Assembly (NCBI RefSeq): GCF_035594035.1
Contig: NZ_CP141588.1
Location: 2,634,501-2,698,500 of the forward strand
Length of the DNA: 64,000 nucleotides
Direction of reading: 5' to 3'
Source: Sphingomonas sp. LY54
Lineage (GTDB): Bacteria; Pseudomonadota; Alphaproteobacteria; Sphingomonadales; Sphingomonadaceae
The position numbers and the translations under genes are program-made. Under the pieces are notes generated by a model that was not told the origin of the DNA, made no database searches, and saw only the letters and a list, made by a program, of their open reading frames with translations. Numbering within the stretch: the stretch's first letter is position 1; each line of letters opens with the position of its first letter. This document shows, piece by piece, positions 1-8,279 of the stretch.

Positions 1-434
1 GTGCCGGGGTGGCAGCAGAGCGCGTCGGCCGGGATCATCCCGTCGCCATAGGCGCCGAGCAGCTGCACTTCCTCGCCGCGCATGACGTCGGCGTGGCCAT
101 CGTCCGACTGGCAGACGCCGGGCACGATCGCGGTCCGGCCCGGCTCCACCCAGAGCAGGTTCGCGACGAGATCGGGGAGGCCGGCGGGGCAGGGGACGTA
201 GGGCGCCTCGCGCCAGCCGCGGTTGGAGCCGATCATGCCCGCCATCAGCAGCGGCCGGTCGCCCAGCCGCGCGCGGATTTCGGCGATCGCGGCGGGGAAA
301 CCGTCGGCGGGGACCGACGTCACCCCGCGGTCGTCCTCCATCTCGTCGGCCAGCCGCCCGTCAGGGCCGATCAAATAGGCGCGGCGGTTGGTGGTGCCCC
401 AATCGACCGCAATGAAGCCTTCTGCCCAGCGCAT
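1..434 (-). CDS. dgoK: 2-dehydro-3-deoxygalactonokinase, 3' end beyond the window
   Basis: Partial leftward gene starting at the ATG at 434; the first 144 residues are present. It begins MRWAEGFIAVDWGTTNRRAY, the ASKHA-type phosphate loop of KDG/KDPGal kinases (D-W-G-T-T-N), followed by the MAGMIGSNRGW and VPGVCQ segments seen in DgoK. The window cuts it just as a PGTH motif begins. The enzyme phosphorylates 2-keto-3-deoxy-D-galactonate in the De Ley-Doudoroff pathway. The galactonate dehydratase at 3286-4425 makes its substrate, which supports the call. A KDPGal aldolase gene would be expected just outside the left edge (inference). Confidence 0.88.
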   Translation of the reverse strand, partial: MRWAEGFIAVDWGTTNRRAYLIGPDGRLADEMEDDRGVTSVPADGFPAAIAEIRARLGDRPLLMAGMIGSNRGWREAPYVPCPAGLPDLVANLLWVEPGRTAIVPGVCQSDDGHADVMRGEEVQLLGAYGDGMIPADALCCHPG

Positions 435-463
435 CCCGTTCCTCTCGTCCTGCGGCTCCAACG

Positions 464-486
464 CCCAAACGGGCATTGGGTCCCAA
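464..486. promoter_or_regulatory. Candidate operator in the dgoK / SMP-30 divergent promoter
   Basis: The 91-nt gap between the divergent dgoK and lactonase genes holds CCCAA (464-468), TTGGG (476-480) and CCCAA (482-486). They form two overlapping inverted repeats that share the middle TTGGG, one of them the near-perfect palindrome TTGGGTCCCAA. The position suits a sugar-acid-responsive repressor controlling both directions. No regulator gene is visible in the window, so this is inference. Confidence 0.35.
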
Positions 487-525
487 ACGTCTTGATCGGC
501 GACCGGCGCGCGCTATCCAAGGACG

Positions 526-1398
526 ATGAGCGCCGACACCCCCAAATGCGTGGCCGACTGCCAGGCCGTGCTCGGCGAGGGACCGGTGTGGGTCGCGGCG
601 GAGCAGGCGCTCTACTGGCTCGACATCAAGGGCTATCGCATCCTCAGGCGATCGAACGAGGGGGCGATCACGGCCTGGGAAACGCCCTTCCGCATCTGCT
701 CGCTGGCCCCGCGCGCGGTCGGCGGGTTCGTGGCGGGGACCGAGAACGGCTTCGCGCTCGTCGACCCGGCCGAGGATATTTACGAACTGATCGGCGACCC
801 CGAACCCGAGCGGTCGACCAACCGCTTCAACGACGGCAAGGTCGACCGCGAGGGCCGATTCTGGGCGGGCACGATGGACGATGCCGAGGAACAGGCATCG
901 GGCGCGCTCTACCGGCTCGACCAGGACCGCGGCTGGAGCCGCCTCGACGACGGCTACGAGGTCACCAACGGCCCCGCCTTCAGCCCCGACGGCCGCATCC
1001 TCTATCATAATGACAGCGGGCGCAGGACGACTTTCGCCTTCGATGTCGCCGAAGACGGGAGCCTAGCCGACAAGCGCATCTTCGCCCATTTCGAGGTCGC
1101 GGACGGCTATCCCGACGGGATGACGGTCGACGCCGAGGGCTGTCTCTGGATCGCTTTCTGGGACGGCTGGTGCGTCCGCCGCCTTTCGCGGGACGGAGAG
1201 GTGCTGCGCGTCATCGAGCTGCCGGTCGAGCGGCCGACCAGCTGCGCGTTCGGCGGGCCGGAGCTGGATCAGCTCTTCATCACTTCGGCGCGCGTCGGCC
1301 TCAATGCCGAGGCGCTGGCGGCGCAGCCGCATGCCGGCGGACTGTTCCTGGCGCGGCCGGGCGTCGCCGGGATCGAGGAGCGGCCGTTCGCGGGCTAG
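526..1398 (+). CDS. SMP-30/gluconolactonase family sugar lactonase
   Basis: A 290-residue six-bladed beta-propeller of the SMP-30/gluconolaconase/LRE family. Family signatures visible are LGEGPVW near residue 16 (metal-binding Glu18), NRFNDGKVDREGRFWAGTM in the middle, YHNDSG, and YPDGMTVDAEGCLWIA, which supply the Asn/Asp metal ligands. It should hydrolyse an aldonolactone to the free acid. Next to dgoK and a galactonate dehydratase, the likely substrate is D-galactono-lactone, converted to D-galactonate; the exact substrate is inferred from context. It is transcribed divergently from dgoK across a short shared promoter region. Confidence 0.88.
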   Translation: MSADTPKCVADCQAVLGEGPVWVAAEQALYWLDIKGYRILRRSNEGAITAWETPFRICSLAPRAVGGFVAGTENGFALVDPAEDIYELIGDPEPERSTNRFNDGKVDREGRFWAGTMDDAEEQASGALYRLDQDRGWSRLDDGYEVTNGPAFSPDGRILYHNDSGRRTTFAFDVAEDGSLADKRIFAHFEVADGYPDGMTVDAEGCLWIAFWDGWCVRRLSRDGEVLRVIELPVERPTSCAFGGPELDQLFITSARVGLNAEALAAQPHAGGLFLARPGVAGIEERPFAG

Positions 1399-1403
1399 CG
1401 GGC

Positions 1404-1658
1404 CTATTCGTCCTCAGGCGAAACGCCGATCTCCACGACGTCGGTGAACGGCACGGTGCGCAAGACGCCGCCCGCTTCGTCCGCGATGTCGATCCGCTCG
1501 TGGAGCGGCAGCGAACCTTTGAGCACTTCCTGGCTGAGGATGCCGCGCGCGCCATCGATCGCCTCGCGCCACGCGGCGTCGAGGTCGGGAAATTCGCTTC
1601 CCTCGTCGTCCAGAATTTCAACGTCGTCGCTGCGGATGTGGAAGTAAAAACGCGGCAC
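1404..1658 (-). CDS. DUF6894-type small protein
   Basis: 84 residues from a GTG at 1658, with AGGAAG five bases upstream supporting that start. The pattern PRFYFHIRSDDVEILDDEGSEFPDLDAAWREA matches the short DUF6894 proteins common in Sphingomonadales and Rhizobiales (a Y/F-F-H/D start, then D-x-x-G-x-x-F-P-D-x-x-A-A). The function is unknown. It converges with the lactonase gene, leaving 5 nt between their stops. Interruption of the sugar cluster by this gene suggests that it is not part of the pathway. Confidence 0.75.
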   Translation of the reverse strand: MPRFYFHIRSDDVEILDDEGSEFPDLDAAWREAIDGARGILSQEVLKGSLPLHERIDIADEAGGVLRTVPFTDVVEIGVSPEDE

Positions 1659-1990
1659 TTACGCTTCCTGTCAGGCTCTCGGGGTCCGGCCACCTGTCCG
1701 GTCGGTCTTTCAGCAGGGTGTTCGCCGTGCCGCTACGTCGGAATCCAAGGCGCGAGGCGCCATTGCCCGGACCGCTGCGACGTTCTTTGCACGGCAAAGC
1801 GCATGGCCGAGGGCGCCAGTTCCGCGCCCGCCGGCTTTTTGTCGGTCCCTGCATTCGGTCCGGCGCGGCCCCGGTGCGGCCGGCGCCTTCCATGCAACTT
1901 TATCGGGCGCTGCTCTTTGTGAAGAGGGCGAGCGCTTTGCGCCGCCACGAACGACGCGCGTACCCAAGGGAGGGCCCCATCGCTAATTTC
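1659..1990. other. Long gap before the GH1-like gene
   Basis: 332 nt between the GTG of the DUF6894 gene and the chosen ATG of the glycosidase. The glycosidase reading frame stays open leftward to 1718, but that translation is arginine/proline-rich and unlike any GH1 N terminus. I see no convincing promoter, repeat or RNA here beyond a purine-rich GGGAGGG at about 1968-1975 that may serve as a distant ribosome-binding site for 1991. Confidence 0.4.
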
Positions 1991-3289
1991 ATGTTCGCGA
2001 CCGGGATCGAGAACAGCATTCCGACGATCAACAACGGCCGCACCCGAGTCGACCAGATGGACGTCTGCGGCCATTACGAGCGCTGGCGCGAGGATTTCGA
2101 CTGCGTCGAGGAAATCGGCATCACCTATCTGCGCTACGGGCCGCCGATCCACCGCACCTTCCTCGCGCCCGGACGCTACGACTGGGAATTCGCCGACATC
2201 ACGTTCGCCGAACTCAAGCGGCGCGACATCACTCCGATCGTCGATCTCTGCCATTTCGGCGTGCCCGACTGGATCGGCAACTTCCAGAACCCGGATTTCC
2301 CGCAATTGTTCGCGGGCTATGCGGGGGCGTTCGCCGAGCGTTTCCCATGGGTGCAGCTCTACACGCCGGTGAACGAGATGTTCATCTGCGCCGTCTTCTC
2401 GGCCAAATATGGCTGGTGGAACGAGCAGATGCGCACCGACCGCGCGTTCGTGACTGCATTGAAGCATATCGTGAAGGCCAATGTGCTGGCGATGATGGAG
2501 ATATTGAAGCGGCGCCCCGACGCCATCTTCATCCAGAGCGAATCCTCCGAATATTTCCATGCCGACAGCCCCAAGGCGATCGGCCCCGCCGAGATCATGA
2601 ACTCGAAGCGCTTCCTCAGCCTCGATCTCAATTACGGCCGCCGCGTCGACAGCGAGATGTACGAGTATCTGATGGATAACGGCATGACCAAGGACGAATA
2701 TCATTTCTTCCTCGGCAACCGCCTCAAGCAGCACTGCATCCTCGGCAACGACTATTACTGGACCAACGAGCATCGGGTCCACGCCAACGGGCTGACCGAG
2801 GCGTCGGGCGAGGTGTTCGGCTATTCGGAGATCACGCGGCAATATTATAACCGCTACCGCCTGCCGGTGATGCACACCGAGACCAATTTGCGCGAGGGCC
2901 CCAACGGCAACGAGGCGGTCCAGTGGCTGTGGAAGGAATGGGCCAACGTACTGCGGCTGCGCAACGTCGGCATTCCGACCGTCGGCTTCACCTGGTATTC
3001 GCTGACCGACCAGGTCGACTGGGACACCGCGCTGCGCGAGCAGAACGGCAACGTCAATCCGCTTGGCCTCTTCGATCTCGACCGCAAGATCCGCAATGTC
3101 GGCAAGGCCTATAAGCAGCTGATCGCCGACTGGCGCGACGTGCTTCCGGCGCAAAGCGTGTGCCTGGTGGTGCCGATCGTGCCGCCTTCGGCCTCCGGCG
3201 GCGCCCATGCCCGCGAGCAGATCGAGGAAGCCGAGGAGAGGTTGCACGAAGCGCCGACCGAGGCTGCGGTTCCGGAGGTCGGGCCATGA
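1991..3289 (+). CDS. Family 1 glycosyl hydrolase-like protein (beta-glycosidase)
   Basis: 432 residues from the ATG at 1991, beginning MFATGIENSIPTINNGRTRVDQM. A GH1-type (beta/alpha)8 barrel is suggested by ITYLRYGPPIH, PIVDLCHFGVPDW, the acid/base Glu in YTPVNEMF (equivalent to T-x-N-E-P), the candidate nucleophile Glu in VMHTETN (equivalent to V-T-E-N-G), and the end WYSLTDQVDWDTALRE...GLFDLDRKIRNVGKAYKQLI. A charged tail of about 40 residues follows the barrel. Both catalytic motifs are divergent, so the activity is uncertain. Its stop overlaps the start of the galactonate dehydratase by 4 nt, which indicates co-translation; release of galactose from a beta-galactoside is a reasonable guess. 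Confidence 0.72.
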   Translation: MFATGIENSIPTINNGRTRVDQMDVCGHYERWREDFDCVEEIGITYLRYGPPIHRTFLAPGRYDWEFADITFAELKRRDITPIVDLCHFGVPDWIGNFQNPDFPQLFAGYAGAFAERFPWVQLYTPVNEMFICAVFSAKYGWWNEQMRTDRAFVTALKHIVKANVLAMMEILKRRPDAIFIQSESSEYFHADSPKAIGPAEIMNSKRFLSLDLNYGRRVDSEMYEYLMDNGMTKDEYHFFLGNRLKQHCILGNDYYWTNEHRVHANGLTEASGEVFGYSEITRQYYNRYRLPVMHTETNLREGPNGNEAVQWLWKEWANVLRLRNVGIPTVGFTWYSLTDQVDWDTALREQNGNVNPLGLFDLDRKIRNVGKAYKQLIADWRDVLPAQSVCLVVPIVPPSASGGAHAREQIEEAEERLHEAPTEAAVPEVGP

Positions 3290-4425
3290 AGATCGGGCGG
3301 ATCGAGACCTTCTTCGTGCCGCCGCGCTGGCTGTTCGTCCGCGTCGAGAGCGACGACGGCGCGGTCGGCTGGGGCGAGGCCAGCCTGGAAGGCTATGCCG
3401 AGGCCGTGGACGGCGCGTTCGAGCCGCTCCGCGACCGCTTCATCGGCCACGACCCGTTCCGGATCGAGGATATCTGGCAGGTCGCCTATCGCGGCGGCTT
3501 CTATCGCGGCGGACCGGTGCTGATGTCGGCGCTGGCCGGGCTCGAGCAGGCCTTGTGGGACCTCAAGGGCAAGGCGGTGAACCTGCCGGCCTGGCAGATG
3601 CTCGGCGGCCAGGTCCGCGACAAGATCCGCGCTTATGCCTGGATCGGCGGCGATCGCCCGCACGAGATCGGCGAGGCGGCGCGGGCGCGCCGCGAACAAG
3701 GCTTCTCGGCGGTCAAGATGAACGCGACGTCGGAGCTCGACTGGCTCGATACGCCCAAGGCGTTCGACGAGGTCGTGGCGCGGGTCGAGGCGGTGCAGGC
3801 CGAAGGGATGGATGTCGGCCTCGATTTCCACGGCCGCGTCCATCGGCCGATGGCCAAGCAGCTCGCCAAGACGCTGGAGCCGTTCGGCCTGCTCTTCATC
3901 GAGGAACCGCTTCTGTCGGAGAACCCGGAAGGGCTGGCGCAGATCGCGCAGTTGGTCTCAACGCCGATCGCGCTGGGCGAGCGGCTCTATTCGCGCTGGG
4001 ATTTCAAGCCGTTCTTCGAGAAGGGCGCGGTCGACATCATCCAGCCGGACCTCAGCCATGCCGGCGGCCTGCTCGAATGCCGCAAGATCGCCGCCATGGC
4101 CGAAGCCTATGACGTGGCGGTGGCGCCGCATTGCCCGCTGGGGCCGCTGGCGCTCGCCGCCTGCCTGCAGCTTGCCGCCTGCACGCCCAACGTGGCCATC
4201 CAGGAGATGTCGCTCGGCATCCACTACAATGTCGGTCACGACCTGCTGAGCTTCGTCACCGACAAGAGCGTGCTGACGCCGCAGGACGGCTATCTGCCGA
4301 TCCCGCAGGGGCCGGGCCTCGGTGTCGGCATCGACGAGGCGGCCGTGCGCGACGCGCACAAGGACCGCCATCGCTGGCGCAACCCGATCTGGCGCCATCC
4401 CGACGGCAGCTTCGCCGAATGGTGA
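3286..4425 (+). CDS. dgoD: D-galactonate dehydratase (enolase superfamily)
   Basis: 379 residues. The N-terminal capping domain is followed by a barrel with the mandelate-racemase/GalD ligands: Asp and the catalytic His in GLDFHGRVH, Glu in FIEEPL, Glu in ALGERLYSRWDF, and the second catalytic His in APHCPLGP. The D-x-H plus P-H-C pattern and the C terminus (RWRNPIWRHPDGSFAEW) fit galactonate dehydratase rather than a racemase. It dehydrates D-galactonate to 2-keto-3-deoxygalactonate, the substrate of DgoK. The ATG overlaps the stop of the glycosidase (ATGA). Confidence 0.93.
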   Translation: MKIGRIETFFVPPRWLFVRVESDDGAVGWGEASLEGYAEAVDGAFEPLRDRFIGHDPFRIEDIWQVAYRGGFYRGGPVLMSALAGLEQALWDLKGKAVNLPAWQMLGGQVRDKIRAYAWIGGDRPHEIGEAARARREQGFSAVKMNATSELDWLDTPKAFDEVVARVEAVQAEGMDVGLDFHGRVHRPMAKQLAKTLEPFGLLFIEEPLLSENPEGLAQIAQLVSTPIALGERLYSRWDFKPFFEKGAVDIIQPDLSHAGGLLECRKIAAMAEAYDVAVAPHCPLGPLALAACLQLAACTPNVAIQEMSLGIHYNVGHDLLSFVTDKSVLTPQDGYLPIPQGPGLGVGIDEAAVRDAHKDRHRWRNPIWRHPDGSFAEW

Positions 4426-4443
4426 CCGCGCCGCGCATAGGCA

Positions 4444-4477
4444 AAGAGCGGGCGCGCCCGACGGCGCACCCGCTCTT
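4444..4477. terminator. Bidirectional terminator between dgoD and the 4506-4829 gene
   Basis: AAGAGCGGG (4444-4452) pairs perfectly with CCCGCTCTT (4469-4477), and the loop can form a further GCGC stem. It sits between two converging genes, and the T-rich end of each arm lets it serve both strands. Confidence 0.7.
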
Positions 4478-4505
4478 CAAATCCTTGCCCGATCGGGAAA
4501 GGAGC

Positions 4506-4829
4506 TTAGGCGACCGCCCGCAGACCGCCGCGACGGCGATTCGGAACGGCGCACTGGACGCCGAGCTCGGCCTCGAGCCGCGAGAGCTCGCGCTCGCGCG
4601 ATTCCCGATAGGCCGCGGCGTAGCGCGCGTCGCACTCCGCTTCTTCCTGCGTCTGGGGGCGGTAATAAGCGACCGCCAGCTGGCGGCCGAAAATATCGTC
4701 GCCCCGCATCTTCACTTCCGCTTCCGCGTCGCTCGGCAGGTTCTCGCGTACCTCGATCAGGCGCTCAATCAGCGCATCGAGCGAAGTCGTATCGCGGATT
4801 TCGATAAAATCTTTGACAAGTCTACTCAT
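4506..4829 (-). CDS. Hypothetical protein, charged and helical
   Basis: 107 residues from the ATG at 4829 (MSRLVKDFIEIRDTTSLDALIERLIEVRENL...). It has no signal peptide or membrane segment. The sequence is rich in Glu, Arg and Ala with heptad-like spacing in the second half (EEAECDARYAAAYRESRERELSRLEAEL), which suggests a helical, possibly coiled-coil, small cytosolic protein. A longer start at 4892 is open but adds a non-conserved-looking stretch. I do not recognise the family. Upstream lie a GANTC site, a TTAAC and a DnaA-box-like sequence, so cell-cycle control is possible. Confidence 0.6.
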   Translation of the reverse strand: MSRLVKDFIEIRDTTSLDALIERLIEVRENLPSDAEAEVKMRGDDIFGRQLAVAYYRPQTQEEAECDARYAAAYRESRERELSRLEAELGVQCAVPNRRRGGLRAVA

Positions 4830-4878
4830 CACACACCCCGTCCCACTCTGTCCCTGGGATTCAAGATACCTTGCGCGC

Positions 4879-4915
4879 GAATCACTGCACAAGGGTTAAC
4901 TTCGATTTACCCACA
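4879..4915. promoter_or_regulatory. Divergent promoter region with GANTC, TTAAC and DnaA-like box
   Basis: Between the divergent starts at 4829 and 4975 lie GAATC (4879-4883, a CcrM-type methylation site), GGGTTAAC (from 4893) and TTACCCACA (4907-4915, one mismatch from the DnaA box TTATCCACA). A second GGGTTAA occurs near 4953. Each is short and weak alone; clustered in a GC-rich 145-nt gap they are suggestive. Confidence 0.3.
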
Positions 4916-4974
4916 AGAGAGTTACGCAAGGCTGTCGACTTGCAACAGCTAGGGTTAATACTGAAAAGGCGGCC

Positions 4975-5853
4975 ATGCTGATCAGGCTCGCCTCCGCGCC
5001 GCTGCAGGTGGACCTGGCGCCCGCGGTCGGCGGCAGCATCGCCCGCTTCGACCATGTCGCCGACGGGCGCGTGACGCCGGTGCTGCGCGGCGCCGACGGC
5101 GTCCCCGCGGGAGCGCTCGATGCCGGCTCCTTCCCGCTCGTCCCTTATTGCAACCGCATCCGCGGCGGCCTTTTCCGCTTCCGCGGGCGCGAGGTGCGGC
5201 TGTCCCGCAACATGCCGACCGACGCCAGCCCGCTGCACGGCCATGGCTGGCTCGCGCCCTGGGATGTGGTCGCGCGATCGGACGACACGGCGGAGCTTCT
5301 CTTCCGGCACGAGCCGGGGGAATGGCCGTGGCGCTACGAGGCCCGCCAGCATTTCCGGCTGCGGCCGGACGGGCTCGAGATCGCCCTCGCGTGCCGCAAC
5401 CTCTCCGATGAGCCGATGCCGTGCGGGCTCGGCCAGCATCCCTATTTCCCCTGCACGGCCGAGACGATGCTCGACACCGAGGTCGCGACGGCCTGGACGA
5501 TCGACGCGCAGGTGCTGCCGGTCGATGAAGTGCCCGCGGCCGGCCGCTACGACCTGCGCAAGCGCCGGATTTGCGGCCAGCACCTCGACAACGGCTTCGG
5601 CGGCTGGGGCGGCACTGCACGCATGGACACGCCAGGCGTGCCGTTCGCCACCAAATTGTCCTCTCCGGACGCGCGCTTCTTCCAGCTTTATTCGCCGGCC
5701 GAGGGCGGGCTCTACGTCGCCGAGCCGGTCACCCATGCCAATGCGGCCCTGAACGCGCCCGAGCAGGTTTGGCGGGAGCTGGGCATACGCGTGCTCGCGC
5801 CGGGCGAGGAGATGCGGCTGGGCGCCACGATCGGCGTCATTTCCGGCCGTTGA
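4975..5853 (+). CDS. galM: Aldose 1-epimerase (galactose mutarotase)
   Basis: 292 residues with the galactose-mutarotase fold. Motifs seen are VPYCNRIRGGLFRFRG (the N-R-I motif), LHGHGW (substrate-binding His), CGLGQHPYF (catalytic His) and the late YVAEPVTHANAALN segment that supplies the catalytic Glu. It interconverts alpha and beta anomers of aldohexoses in the cytosol. Placement just after the galactonate genes suggests that it feeds galactose into the same oxidative pathway. It resembles the shorter YeaD/bacterial GalM types, so the symbol reflects function rather than strict orthology. Confidence 0.85.
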   Translation: MLIRLASAPLQVDLAPAVGGSIARFDHVADGRVTPVLRGADGVPAGALDAGSFPLVPYCNRIRGGLFRFRGREVRLSRNMPTDASPLHGHGWLAPWDVVARSDDTAELLFRHEPGEWPWRYEARQHFRLRPDGLEIALACRNLSDEPMPCGLGQHPYFPCTAETMLDTEVATAWTIDAQVLPVDEVPAAGRYDLRKRRICGQHLDNGFGGWGGTARMDTPGVPFATKLSSPDARFFQLYSPAEGGLYVAEPVTHANAALNAPEQVWRELGIRVLAPGEEMRLGATIGVISGR

Positions 5854-5940
5854 TTACCGGCGGCGTGGCCCGCCAGCGCCCTGTGCGGGACGGATGTTCA
5901 GACTGTTCCAAATGACATAGGCTGCGCGCATGGTGGGGGT

Positions 5941-7617
5941 ATGATCCAGCGCGCGTTCCAGCACCGCTCCGGGCGGGTGATCAGCACGTGCCGGCTGCTC
6001 CTCGCCTTGCTGTTCGCGGTCGGCGTCTCACTGGAGCCGAGCCGGCCGCTCGCTTTCGCGCCGGCCGCGCAATATCTGCTGCTCGGCTATGCCGCCCTGG
6101 CCGCGGCCCTGCTCGCCGCCACCTGGGACAATTGGTGGCTCGAGACGCGGCTCGGGGCGCCGGCGCATGTCTTCGACCTGGCTGCCTTCACTGTTCTGAC
6201 GGCGCTCACCGGCGGCTATGCCAGCCCGTTCTTCGGCATCTTCATCTTCCTGGTCCTGTCGGCAGCGATGCGGTGGGGCTGGCGGGAGGCGACGCTCACC
6301 GTGCTGCTGATCGTGCTGGTGTTCTTCGCGGCCGGACTGGCGGCGGCGAGCGGGCCGCAGGCGCCGTTCGACCTCCAGCGCTTCTTCCTGCGCGCCAGCA
6401 ATCTCGTCGTCCTGTCGCTGATGATCATCTGGTTCGGGGTCAATCAGTTCGGCGTGATGCGCGGCCGCCGCGGCCGTTCCCTGTTCGCCGAGATCGCCGA
6501 CAGCATCGAGCCGCCCGTCCTCCCTTCGCTCGACCATGCCGCCAGCCAGCTTTCCGCCGGCAAGGTGCTGCTGGTCTGGTCGGACAGCGAGGAGCCGTGG
6601 CTCAACGTGGCGACGCTTGAACAGGGCGTCTTTCGCGAGGAGCGGCTCGGACCCGAGGCGTTTCCCTGCACGGTGGCGGACGACCTCGCCGAAACGCCGT
6701 TCCTGTTCGATCTCGGCCGCAGCCGCATCCTGGTGCGCAACGGCCATTCCCGCACGCTGGCGCGGCGCAGCGACGCCATCGACCGCGGCTTCGCCGCCGC
6801 GATGGGGATCGACGAGGGGCTGATCGTGCCGATCCGCGCCGAGGGCTATCAGGGCTATATCTTCGCCAGCGCCATTCCGGGGCTGTGCTCCGAGGACCTG
6901 ATCATCGCCGGCCGGGTCGGCGAGAAAGTCTCGGCCGCGTTCGAGCGAACAGCCTTGTTCGCCGCGACCCGGGAGGCGGCTTCCGCGCGCGCGCGCCTGC
7001 TGCTCGCCCGCGACCTTCACGACAGCGTCGTCCAGTTCCAGGCCGGGATGGCGCTGAAGCTGCAGGGGCTGCGGCTCGCGGCCGCTCAGGGCGTCGCGAT
7101 CGAAGAGGATCTCGAGGAGCTCCAGCTCCAGCTCGCGCAGGACCAGCGCGACCTGCGCAACGTCATCGGGGGGCTGCGCCAACTGCACGGCGACGGGCGC
7201 GGCGTCGATCTCGGCCAGCGCATCGCCACCCTGTGCCGGCGGCTCGAGAGCCAGTGGGGCGTCCAGTGCGAAATCCGCGTCGAGCCTGCGGCCATCGCCG
7301 TGCTGCCCGAGCTCCAGCACAACATCGACCAGCTCATCCGCGAAGCCGTCGCCAATGCCGTGCGCCACGGCAGCGCCCGCAACATCCTCATCCGCGCCGC
7401 GCTGCGCGACAGCCGCCTGCATCTCCATGTCGAGGATGACGGCGGCGGCTTCCCCACCGAAGGCGAGTTCGGCGACGAGGAACTCGCGCAACGCGGCCTC
7501 GGGCCGCGTTCGCTGAAGGAGCGGGTCCACAATCTCGGCGGCCAGCTGAAGCTCGCCACCGACCGCACCGGATCCCGCCTCGCCATCGCCCTGCCATTCA
7601 AAGGAGCCAGCGCATGA
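5941..7617 (+). CDS. Membrane sensor histidine kinase, HisKA_3 (NarL-partner) type
   Basis: 558 residues. Residues about 15-170 hold five or six membrane helices, followed by a GAF-like soluble region (about 180-340). A HisKA_3 dimerisation domain has phospho-acceptor His360 in ARDLHDSVVQ, and a HATPase_c domain has LIREAVANAVRHG (N box), EDDGGGF (G1) and RGLGPRSLKERVHNLGG (G2). It phosphorylates the overlapping response regulator. The ligand is unknown; no periplasmic sensor domain is visible, so the membrane segment itself may sense. The ATG at 5941 follows a GGTGGGGG ribosome-binding site. Confidence 0.9.
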   Translation: MIQRAFQHRSGRVISTCRLLLALLFAVGVSLEPSRPLAFAPAAQYLLLGYAALAAALLAATWDNWWLETRLGAPAHVFDLAAFTVLTALTGGYASPFFGIFIFLVLSAAMRWGWREATLTVLLIVLVFFAAGLAAASGPQAPFDLQRFFLRASNLVVLSLMIIWFGVNQFGVMRGRRGRSLFAEIADSIEPPVLPSLDHAASQLSAGKVLLVWSDSEEPWLNVATLEQGVFREERLGPEAFPCTVADDLAETPFLFDLGRSRILVRNGHSRTLARRSDAIDRGFAAAMGIDEGLIVPIRAEGYQGYIFASAIPGLCSEDLIIAGRVGEKVSAAFERTALFAATREAASARARLLLARDLHDSVVQFQAGMALKLQGLRLAAAQGVAIEEDLEELQLQLAQDQRDLRNVIGGLRQLHGDGRGVDLGQRIATLCRRLESQWGVQCEIRVEPAAIAVLPELQHNIDQLIREAVANAVRHGSARNILIRAALRDSRLHLHVEDDGGGFPTEGEFGDEELAQRGLGPRSLKERVHNLGGQLKLATDRTGSRLAIALPFKGASA

Positions 7618-8228
7618 CCCAGATCATGATTGCCGACGACCATCCGATCGTCGTTTCCGGCCTCGAAATGCTGCTCCGCAAGAGCGGCTACGACATCGCC
7701 GCGTCGGTGGCCGACGGCAATGCCGCGCTCGAGGAACTGGCCGGCGCCAACCCCGACATATTGATCCTCGACGTGCAGATGCCGGGACGCAACGGGCTCG
7801 AGGTCCTGCGCGCGCTTCGCGCCGAGGGCGACGAGCGGCCGGTTGTGCTGCTCACCGCCGCGATCGACGGCCGGCAGATCGCCGAGGCGCTCAGCCTGCG
7901 GGTCCAGGGTCTCGTGCTGAAGGACAGCCCGCCCGACACTCTGCTGCGCTGCCTGGAGGAGGTCCGCGCCGGCGGACGCTGGATCGACCCGGCCATGGAA
8001 GAACGTGGCCTCGCGGCCGGCAATGGGGGCGGCATGGGACAGCTCAGCGCCCGCGAGCGCGCCGTCGTCGATCACGTCGTCCAGGGCCTGCGCAACCGCG
8101 ACATCGCCAACCTGCTCGGCATCGCCGAGGGCACGGTCAAGGTCCATCTCCACAAGGTTTACGAGAAATTGGGGGTCGGCAGCCGCACCGAACTGGTCAT
8201 CTACGCTCGCGACCTCGCCGAGCGCTGA
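7614..8228 (+). CDS. NarL/LuxR-family response regulator
   Basis: 204 residues. The receiver domain has acidic residues Asp8/Asp9, phospho-acceptor Asp53 in ILILDVQMPG and a conserved Lys in LVLKDS. The C-terminal LuxR helix-turn-helix is LSARERAVVDHVVQGLRNRDIANLLGIAEGTVKVHLHKVYEKLGV. The start overlaps the kinase stop (ATGA), so the two are translated together. Only 51 nt separate it from the aromatic-acid operon downstream, which could be a target, but no binding site was identified. Confidence 0.93.
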   Translation: MTQIMIADDHPIVVSGLEMLLRKSGYDIAASVADGNAALEELAGANPDILILDVQMPGRNGLEVLRALRAEGDERPVVLLTAAIDGRQIAEALSLRVQGLVLKDSPPDTLLRCLEEVRAGGRWIDPAMEERGLAAGNGGGMGQLSARERAVVDHVVQGLRNRDIANLLGIAEGTVKVHLHKVYEKLGVGSRTELVIYARDLAER

Positions 8229-8279
8229 GGCTTGTCAGCTTCTCGCAGGCCACTTAGCCTCGGTTGAAAAAGGGAGAGG

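Noticed and set aside
9..1010. A 333-codon open frame on the plus strand
   Set aside because: It overlaps dgoK on the opposite strand and the lactonase in another frame, both of which have clear family motifs.
1718..1990. N-terminal extension of the GH1-like protein to 1718
   Set aside because: The added residues are Arg/Pro-rich and unlike GH1 N termini, and codon third positions do not look coding.
6028..7530. A 500-codon open frame on the minus strand opposite the sensor kinase
   Set aside because: No domain; the histidine kinase boxes on the plus strand explain the coding signal.
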